Shown in pieces: positions 48,793 to 53,683 of a stretch of 64,000 nt of DNA (positions are counted from its first letter, which is position 1; every line of letters starts with the position of its first letter). The translations under genes were made by a program, and so were the position numbers. Origin of the DNA: Bremerella sp. JC817 (GTDB lineage Bacteria; Planctomycetota; Planctomycetia; Pirellulales; Pirellulaceae); assembly GCF_040718835.1 (NCBI RefSeq), contig NZ_JBFEFG010000264.1, positions 124,001-188,000 of the forward strand, in the 5' to 3' direction. The notes below the pieces were generated by a model. It did not search any database and was not told the origin of the DNA. It saw only the letters and a program-made list of their open reading frames with translations.

Positions 48793-48932
48793 TGCTAGGG
48801 CGCTGATGGCATCGTGCCATCGCTATGCCCTCGCCAAGCTCAGAGCAGAGCTCCTCGCGGCTCCGAAAAGCGACGTGCGTCGGCTTTTCGACGTGCCATC
48901 CCTGGCACGTATTACCCGCGCTGCAGCTAGTA
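48793..48932. repeat. Hairpin-rich element in the array, possible MITE-like insertion
   Basis: Four hairpins in a row between tRNA-Val and tRNA-Asp: AGGGC + GATGGCA stems (48797-48831), AGCTC/GAGCT (48837-48852), CGAAAAGC/GCTTTTCG (48864-48890) and ACGTGCCA/TGGCACGT (48891-48910). The ends are imperfect inverted repeats (GTGCTAG...CTAGTAC). Neither strand gives a convincing protein. It is the largest tRNA-free, gene-free gap of the array. Confidence 0.45.
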
Positions 48933-48972
48933 CTTTGTTTCAACGTCACGACGCGAGGTACCGCATTAAGAA

Positions 48973-49045
48973 GTTCTCGTGGAGCAGCGGAGTGCTCGCC
49001 TGCTTGTCACGCAGGAGGTCGCCGGTTCGAATCCGGTCGGGAACG
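48973..49045 (+). tRNA. tRNA-Asp(GTC)
   Basis: 73 nt. Acceptor GTTCTCG/CGGGAAC (one G-T), D-arm GAGC/GCTC, anticodon stem CCTGC/GCAGG with loop TTGTCAC, T-arm GCCGG/CCGGT, G73 as usual for Asp. CT follows. Confidence 0.88.
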
Positions 49046-49050
49046 CTTGT

Positions 49051-49111
49051 TTGGTTTGTTGATCTGAAGGTTGTCCCGCGTGGCTGGACGAATTTCATTT
49101 CGGCAAACCAA
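49051..49111 (+). other. Folded tRNA-free spacer, possible tRNA-like relic
   Basis: TTGGTTTG (49051-49058) and CAAACCAA (49104-49111) are exact inverted repeats enclosing a second stem TTGTCC/GGACGA and a short CGAA/TTCG hairpin. The layout recalls an acceptor stem around two arms, but no TTC-type T-loop of normal form or anticodon can be assigned. Confidence 0.35.
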
Positions 49112-49114
49112 CAT

Positions 49115-49189
49115 GGCACGCTACGCCAATAAGGCAGAGCGACCAGGCTCAAATCCTGGTGGATGGGGGTTCGAGTCCCTCGCGTGCTA
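49115..49189 (+). tRNA. tRNA-Leu(CAA) anticodon, no long variable arm
   Basis: 75 nt. Acceptor GGCACGC/GCGTGCT (G1-T72 wobble), D-arm CGC/GCG, anticodon stem CCAGG/CCTGG with loop CTCAAAT, variable loop only 5 nt (TGGAT), T-arm GGGGG/CCCTC, A73. Bacterial tRNA-Leu has a long variable arm, so the true amino acid is uncertain. CT follows. Confidence 0.72.
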
Positions 49190-49193
49190 CTTC

Positions 49194-49278
49194 GAGGCGT
49201 GTCCCTCACAGATGCCTGTAAAGCACCCGTCGAAAAAAGTGAGGTGGCCGACGAGAGGTTCAAATCCTTCACGCCTCA
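49194..49278 (+). tRNA. tRNA-Tyr(GTA), D-arm apparently lost
   Basis: 85 nt. Acceptor GAGGCGT/ACGCCTC, anticodon stem GATGC/GCACC (one mismatch) with loop CTGTAAA, long variable arm CGTCG/CGACG with a 16-nt loop, T-loop TTCAAAT in an imperfect stem, A73. Only 10 nt separate acceptor and anticodon stems, too few for a D-arm; CCTCAC there (49204-49209) pairs exactly with GTGAGG in the variable loop (49239-49244). Not followed by CT. Confidence 0.55.
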
Positions 49279-49301
49279 TCCATCCGTGGGAAGGAGGAAG
49301 T

Positions 49302-49814
49302 ATGCCAAAGTTAAAAGGCAAACGCGGGTTTCGATTCATTAAAGAACTAGGCGGAGCCATTCGTCGCGAGACAATCAGTTTCGGCGCGGCGTGGCTGGTG
49401 CAGCAGCGACGGGTCGAGGGACGTACGCTCGACTATGGCTGCGGGTTCGGCCGTGATGCCGATCACTTCGGTTGGGAGGCATTCGATCCTTACTATCGAC
49501 CTGTCATGCCGGAAGGAATGTTCAACACAATCGTCTGCAATCATGTCCTCAACATGCTAACGCAGGCCAGTCGGCTCGCTGCAATGGAGCAGATTCAACA
49601 GCGACTTGTTCCGAGAGGAAACGGCTGGCTGATCGTTCCGAGAAATATCCCGGCGACCGGCAAGCTAGGGCTTCGCAAACGGATTCAAAACTACGTGGTG
49701 CTCGATCTGCCTTCGGTCTATGTCGACGCCAAGTTAGAGATCTATCAGCTGACGCGGGATGCGAAGATTGCAGATCGAACGGACGAGATCGAACATCGGC
49801 TTAAAGGCCGGTAA
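49302..49814 (+). CDS. Short SAM-dependent methyltransferase-like protein in the tRNA array
   Basis: A 170-residue soluble protein between tRNA-Tyr and tRNA-Leu, with a strong ribosome site (GGAAGGAGGAAG). Class I methyltransferase landmarks: motif I LDYGCGFGRD (43-52), motif II-like EAFDPYYRP (59-67) and motif IV-like NTIVCNHVLNML (75-86), followed by a helix and strand NGWLIVPRN. The set GCGxGxD...FDPYYRP...VLN resembles short methyltransferases found in phages and near DNA-modification genes. A usual class I enzyme is longer, so this may be a minimal form. The target is unknown; its position makes tRNA or other RNA plausible. Confidence 0.72.
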   Translation: MPKLKGKRGFRFIKELGGAIRRETISFGAAWLVQQRRVEGRTLDYGCGFGRDADHFGWEAFDPYYRPVMPEGMFNTIVCNHVLNMLTQASRLAAMEQIQQRLVPRGNGWLIVPRNIPATGKLGLRKRIQNYVVLDLPSVYVDAKLEIYQLTRDAKIADRTDEIEHRLKGR

Positions 49815-49821
49815 CCCATTT

Positions 49822-49904
49822 GGCCAAGTGGCGGAATTAGAAGACGCGCGACGCTTAGAACGTCGTGTCCATCGGGCGTGGGAGTGCAAGTCTCCCCTTG
49901 GCTA
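49822..49904 (+). tRNA. tRNA-Leu(TAG), altered elbow
   Basis: 83 nt, class II. Acceptor GGCCAAG/CTTGGCT, D-stem GCG/CGC, anticodon stem CGACG/CGTCG with loop CTTAGAA, long variable arm (about 14 nt), T-arm GGGAG/CTCCC, A73. The T-loop is TGCAAGT and the D-loop has AG where GG is normal. CT follows. Confidence 0.85.
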
Positions 49905-49927
49905 CTTGATCGCAGGCAGCATGCAGC

Positions 49928-50575
49928 ATGAACAGGAAATTGCACTATCCGAAGATTCGCGATTCGCGTGACTTTCCGCTGGGGCGCTGCATTGCCTTCG
50001 AGAAGTTGGACGGAACGAACTTACATTTCGTTTGGCAACGGACTTCCGGTTGGATCGCGCTGGGGACGCGTCGTGATCGTTTTACTTGGGATCACGCAGG
50101 TCGAGAAGCATTCGCGGCAGCCCATGGAAACGTTGCAGATGCCGCCGAATTGTTCGAGCAGCAATGGGCCGCTGAATTAGAGACCGTGTTCCAGCAGGAC
50201 GAACGCTGCCAGTTATGGCAGTTGGTGGAAGTATTCGCCGAGTACTGCGGACCCAATTCGTTTGCTGGATTGCACAAACATGATGATCCCAAGCGATTGG
50301 TAATGTTCGATGTCGCAGTCGATGGCGAGATGCTCGGACCGTTTGAATTTATCGAACTGTTTCGCGAACTTCCGATTGCCCGCGTGGTCTTTCAAGGCAA
50401 GTTCAATGGTTCGTTTGCGGAACGAGTCCGTGAGGGAAAGCTGGACGTGATGGAAGGCGTCGTCTGCAAGACCGGTACACGCGGGAACGTGCAGATGGCC
50501 AAGATCAAAACCAATGCCTATCGCGACCGCTTGCAACAATCGTTCGGCGAACGATGGGAAGACCATTGGGAATAG
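49928..50575 (+). CDS. RNA ligase-like nucleotidyltransferase in the tRNA array
   Basis: A 215-residue protein with every core motif of the ATP-dependent RNA ligase superfamily in order: motif I EKLDGTN with adenylated Lys26, a downstream GTRRDRF region, motif III FAEYCG (103-108), motif IIIa-like LVMFDVAVDG (124-133), motif IV MEGVVCK (175-181) and motif V AKIKTNAY (191-198, Lys192/Lys194). Enzymes of the Rnl2 type seal nicks in RNA through Lys-AMP. There is no extra C-terminal domain, so it is a minimal catalytic core. Lying between tRNA-Leu and tRNA-Met, it is a natural candidate to repair cleaved tRNAs. No kinase/phosphatase partner is in the window. Confidence 0.82.
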   Translation: MNRKLHYPKIRDSRDFPLGRCIAFEKLDGTNLHFVWQRTSGWIALGTRRDRFTWDHAGREAFAAAHGNVADAAELFEQQWAAELETVFQQDERCQLWQLVEVFAEYCGPNSFAGLHKHDDPKRLVMFDVAVDGEMLGPFEFIELFRELPIARVVFQGKFNGSFAERVREGKLDVMEGVVCKTGTRGNVQMAKIKTNAYRDRLQQSFGERWEDHWE

Positions 50576-50589
50576 CTCGATTCAACTGA

Positions 50590-50658
50590 CGTGGGTGAGC
50601 CAGTGCTCATCCGGGCCTCATAAGCCTGGATCGTCGGGTGCGACCCCCGAACCCACTA
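50590..50658 (+). tRNA. tRNA-Met(CAT), 4-nt D-loop
   Basis: 69 nt. Acceptor CGTGGGT/ACCCACT with a C1-T72 mismatch, D-arm GAGC-CAGT-GCTC directly after the acceptor, anticodon stem CGGGC/GCCTG with loop CTCATAA, T-arm TCGGG/CCCGA with loop TGCGACC, A73. The C1-T72 mismatch recalls initiator tRNA, but the three G-C pairs of initiators are not present. CT follows. Confidence 0.72.
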
Positions 50659-50664
50659 CTTTCA

Positions 50665-50710
50665 TTGGTCAATGCGATCACGCCTGGTTGAGGTGAGATC
50701 GCGAGACCAA
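50665..50710. other. Long imperfect hairpin
   Basis: TTGGTC (50665-50670) pairs with GACCAA (50705-50710) and GCGATC (50674-50679) with GATCGC (50697-50702). It fills the gap between tRNA-Met and tRNA-His. Possible decayed tRNA or processing signal; no anticodon can be read. Confidence 0.4.
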
Positions 50711-50716
50711 CCTATG

Positions 50717-50789
50717 GTGACTGAAGTGTTCCTGGTAGGCACACCTGCCTGTGAAGCAGGAAGAGGGAGTTCGAATCTCCTCGGTCACC
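50717..50789 (+). tRNA. tRNA-His(GTG)
   Basis: 73 nt, preceded by G at 50716 which can pair as G-1 with C73, the His identity element. Acceptor GTGACTG/CGGTCAC (one T-G), D-arm GTGT/GCAC, anticodon stem CCTGC/GCAGG with loop CTGTGAA, T-arm GGGAG/CTCCT. CT follows. Confidence 0.9.
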
Positions 50790-50794
50790 CTCAT

Positions 50795-50866
50795 AACTCG
50801 GTAGTGTATCGGATCGCACGGAACTCTTCGAAAGTTCAAGGCCAGGTTCGATTCCTGGGCGAGTTA
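50795..50866 (+). tRNA. tRNA-Arg(TCG)
   Basis: 72 nt. Acceptor AACTCGG/GCGAGTT with a G-G mismatch at 7-66, D-arm GTGT/GCAC, anticodon stem GAACT/AGTTC with loop CTTCGAA, T-arm CCAGG/CCTGG, A73. Begins 5 bases after tRNA-His. CT follows. Confidence 0.86.
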
Positions 50867-50873
50867 CTCGATT

Positions 50874-50945
50874 GTCTTTGGAGTGTGGTGGATCGCACGC
50901 GAGCTTGCGAAGCTCGAAGATCAGGTTCGATTCCTGGCAAAGGCA
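50874..50945 (+). tRNA. tRNA-Arg(GCG)
   Basis: 72 nt. Acceptor GTCTTTG/CAAAGGC (one T-G), D-arm GTGT/GCAC, anticodon stem CGAGC/GCTCG with loop TTGCGAA, T-arm TCAGG/CCTGG, A73. Most bacteria read CGC with an inosine-bearing ACG anticodon, so GCG is rare. CT follows. Last tRNA of the array. Confidence 0.84.
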
Positions 50946-50977
50946 CTGCTTCAATGAGGGCGACTGGGACGGCGAGT

Positions 50978-52780
50978 TTAGAGTGTCTTCAGGTACTCAA
51001 CCAAATCGGTAAGTTCGTCCTCTTTTAAAGGACGCGTGCCGGAGACTTCTTCGGGCGAGTGAAAGTCGACCAAAACATCTTCCAGGCTCTTCGCTCGACC
51101 ATCGTGCAAAAATCGCACCTTGCGGTAGATGCCAACCAGCGAAGGCGTGTTGAAGCCTTCGTATTCATCTTCGTCCGAGCCCAAGCCGACATCGTGGATC
51201 TTGCCATCAGTTAGATAGGGGCCAGAGTGACAGGCCGCACAGTTGGCTTCGCTGCTTTCGAAAACGGCTTTGCCACGCTGGGCCGACTCGCTTAGTTGGC
51301 CTTCGGTGTCTCGGAACGGATTGGGTGGCGAACGATCGGTCTTCAGGTACGCCAGAATCGCTTCCTTTTCTGCTTCGCTGGCCTTCTCGCCTTGCATGGT
51401 TGTGGTGAACGATTTGTGCATTGCATCGTTCAGGTCGACCTGCCAACCATGCCAGGTCCATGGTCCAGTCTTATCGACATCGTACAGCGGTAACACTGTC
51501 TTCATGGTCAACGCGGAACCATCGTTCCAGGTATCCATCGCCTTCGAGTTCACGCCGCCGTTGTAATGGCACGAGTGGCAACTGTACCACTGATCAAGAC
51601 TGCGCTGGGCATCGAAGAACAACGCTTCGCCGTGACGGATCTGGGTGACTTCGATCGCAGGTGCCAGCGGGATTTCCGCCAGCAGTTTACGCGATTCAAT
51701 ATCGACAACCTGCACCGCATCTTTCAAGTAGTTGGCAACGTAAACGGTTCGGCTGTCGTCCGCCATCGCCATACCCATTGGGCGACCACCGACGTCGATT
51801 CGGCCGAACATATCTTTGTCCATCATCAGCCGCGAATCGATGAAGTCGCCGGGCCCGCCGATGCCTTCCCAGGGAAGATCGGCCCGACGATAGACCAGTA
51901 ACTCGTGCGTTCCCGATGCCGAAACCACCATTCGTTTGTGGTTTTCACTGATGACCATGCCATGCGGATCGGCGACGGCAGTTCCTGATTCGTCGAGAGT
52001 GATCGCTTCACGATACTCTGGGCCATCGAGACGAACCCGGGCAATCCGACTTCCCAGGACCCAGCCTTGGCGAATGTTAACGCGGCTGATCGGATTGCTG
52101 CGATAAACCATCCAGGGAAAGTAAACGTGCTGTCCGTCGGCCGAACATTGCAGGTGACCGATGTTGATGCCGCCAGAAAGTTTCTCGGCATAGGCGATCT
52201 CGCCAGAGGCAATATCGACGACGACAATCTTGCTTTCACCACTGCAGCCGACTGCCAGTTTCGAGCCATCCGGCGTGACGGTCAGATAGCGAGGCCAAGG
52301 TCCGACCGGAAACTTACGGATGACCTCGCCGGCTTCCAGATCGAGCTCGGCGACTTCGCCAGTCGCGACCAGCCCGGTGTAGGCTTTTTTGCCATCGGGA
52401 GAAATCGCCAGGCCATTTGGTTCAAAACCAACGTCAAACGTCTTCTTTTTTTCTAGCGAATTGCCGTCCACCTGAACGAGCGAGACCTGACCACTGTAAG
52501 AACAACTCACCAGGACGTGATCACCGTCGAGACAGATGGCCACCGCGGTGGGGTGTTTGCCGACGGCCAACTCGTCGAGCACTACCTGGCGGCGGGTGTC
52601 GACCAGGCTGATCGAGCCAGAGGTTTGATTCGCGACGACTAGCCATTCGCCGTTTTTTGCCAGGGCAACGTCGACGGGCGAGCGATATTGAGCCAACTCG
52701 GCCGGGGAAGCTTGGGCTAGCAACGGGACACTTGCGCAAATCAAGGCAAACGACAGGCAGATCAAACGCAGAGCATTCAT
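50978..52780 (-). CDS. Exported beta-propeller/di-haem cytochrome protein
   Basis: A 600-residue protein with a signal peptide (about 1-24). The N-terminal 380 residues are a YncE-type seven-bladed propeller with YVTN-like repeats (VANQTSGSISLVDTR, LAVGKHPTAVAI). The C-terminal 200 residues resemble MauG/cytochrome c peroxidase-like di-haem domains, with haem motifs CHSCH (about 401-405) and CAACH (about 526-530) and TPSLVGIYRKVRFLHDGRA. Such proteins are periplasmic, and an electron-transfer or peroxidase role is likely. It faces the tRNA array from the opposite strand with 32 bases between. Confidence 0.85.
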   Translation of the reverse strand: MNALRLICLSFALICASVPLLAQASPAELAQYRSPVDVALAKNGEWLVVANQTSGSISLVDTRRQVVLDELAVGKHPTAVAICLDGDHVLVSCSYSGQVSLVQVDGNSLEKKKTFDVGFEPNGLAISPDGKKAYTGLVATGEVAELDLEAGEVIRKFPVGPWPRYLTVTPDGSKLAVGCSGESKIVVVDIASGEIAYAEKLSGGINIGHLQCSADGQHVYFPWMVYRSNPISRVNIRQGWVLGSRIARVRLDGPEYREAITLDESGTAVADPHGMVISENHKRMVVSASGTHELLVYRRADLPWEGIGGPGDFIDSRLMMDKDMFGRIDVGGRPMGMAMADDSRTVYVANYLKDAVQVVDIESRKLLAEIPLAPAIEVTQIRHGEALFFDAQRSLDQWYSCHSCHYNGGVNSKAMDTWNDGSALTMKTVLPLYDVDKTGPWTWHGWQVDLNDAMHKSFTTTMQGEKASEAEKEAILAYLKTDRSPPNPFRDTEGQLSESAQRGKAVFESSEANCAACHSGPYLTDGKIHDVGLGSDEDEYEGFNTPSLVGIYRKVRFLHDGRAKSLEDVLVDFHSPEEVSGTRPLKEDELTDLVEYLKTL

Positions 52781-53021
52781 TTATTTTTCGGCCTAAGCAG
52801 CGAGAACTGAAGCAAGTTTTCGGTGTTTGTTAGCAGCATAACAGAAACGCGGTTTCCTTTGGATAATCATACTCAAGACTTGTAGCTGGGGATGGGATTG
52901 CGGATACTGCATCTGATCTGGATGCCCAGTCCGGTACCGCCAAGGTGGAAGGACTCGGTCGTTGCGTCCCCTCCGTTACCTCCCCATTCTGTTCCCCTCG
53001 GTTTGTTCCAGGAGTTCTCTG

Positions 53022-53588
53022 ATGAAGCTTTTGACGATGATGCTCACCGCGGTCGCTTTGGTTGCCGGTTCCTCGCTTTGCATGGCGGAAGAAACCAAGA
53101 GCGGTCTGCAAACGGGTGAAATGATTGGCGCGTTCTACGTGACCAAACTGGCCGGTGCCTCGGAAGATGGCGTCGATGTTGGTAAGAATCTCTGCTACCG
53201 CTGCAAGAACGGTGGTCGTCCGCAGGTGATCGTGTTTACCCGCACCGGCGACAAGCAGGTGGTCGATCTGGTCCAGCAGTTGGACAAGGCCATCGCCGCT
53301 AACGAAGACAAGCAGTTGCGTTCGTTCGTGAACTATCTCGGCGACGAAAAGGCTTCGGCCAAGGCTGACGCTGAAAAGCTGGCCAAGACCGTCACTGCCG
53401 ACAACGTGCCAATCGTTCTGCCAAACGAATTTGAAAACGGCCCAGAAAACTACGGCATCAATCCCAAGGCCGAAGTCACCATCATCCTGGCCAAGGGTGG
53501 TGAAGTGAAGGCGAACTTCGCCGCTACTTCGGCTAAGGACCTGAAGGTCGACGCCGTCATCGCTGGTCTGGAAAAGATCTTGAACTAG
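53022..53588 (+). CDS. Exported thioredoxin-fold-like protein
   Basis: A 188-residue protein. The ATG at 53022 follows AGGAG and begins the signal peptide (MKLLTMMLTAVALVAGSSL, to about AEE). The mature sequence has a CYRCKNGGRPQVIVFTR segment (about 58-74), where two Cys with a CxxC spacing are followed by a strand, as in thioredoxin-like redox domains. The rest is helical and Lys/Asp-rich. It may be an envelope redox protein, although the CxxC lies at an unusual place in the fold. A terminator follows. Confidence 0.72.
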   Translation: MKLLTMMLTAVALVAGSSLCMAEETKSGLQTGEMIGAFYVTKLAGASEDGVDVGKNLCYRCKNGGRPQVIVFTRTGDKQVVDLVQQLDKAIAANEDKQLRSFVNYLGDEKASAKADAEKLAKTVTADNVPIVLPNEFENGPENYGINPKAEVTIILAKGGEVKANFAATSAKDLKVDAVIAGLEKILN

Positions 53589-53615
53589 TTTCACGATCCC
53601 GACTCGCATCAATAT

Positions 53616-53657
53616 TAAAAGAGCCGCCTGGCAACATGTCAGGCGGCTCTTTTTTTG
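53616..53657. terminator. Bidirectional terminator
   Basis: A perfect 11-bp stem (AGAGCCGCCTG at 53620-53630, CAGGCGGCTCT at 53640-53650) with a T-run on the plus side and an A-run before it, so it can stop both the rightward exported protein gene and the leftward DUF1501 gene. Confidence 0.88.
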
Positions 53658-53683
53658 TTCGCTTCCAGCAAAACTTGTCGCGA

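Noticed and set aside
48806..48949. Protein-coding frame in the hairpin series between tRNA-Val and tRNA-Asp
   Set aside because: Open frames exist on both strands but lack ribosome sites and run into tRNA-Asp; the palindromic structure explains the sequence better.
49071..49301. Longer start for the methyltransferase-like protein (through tRNA-Leu and tRNA-Tyr)
   Set aside because: The upstream frame overlaps two tRNAs; the ATG at 49302 has a very strong ribosome site.
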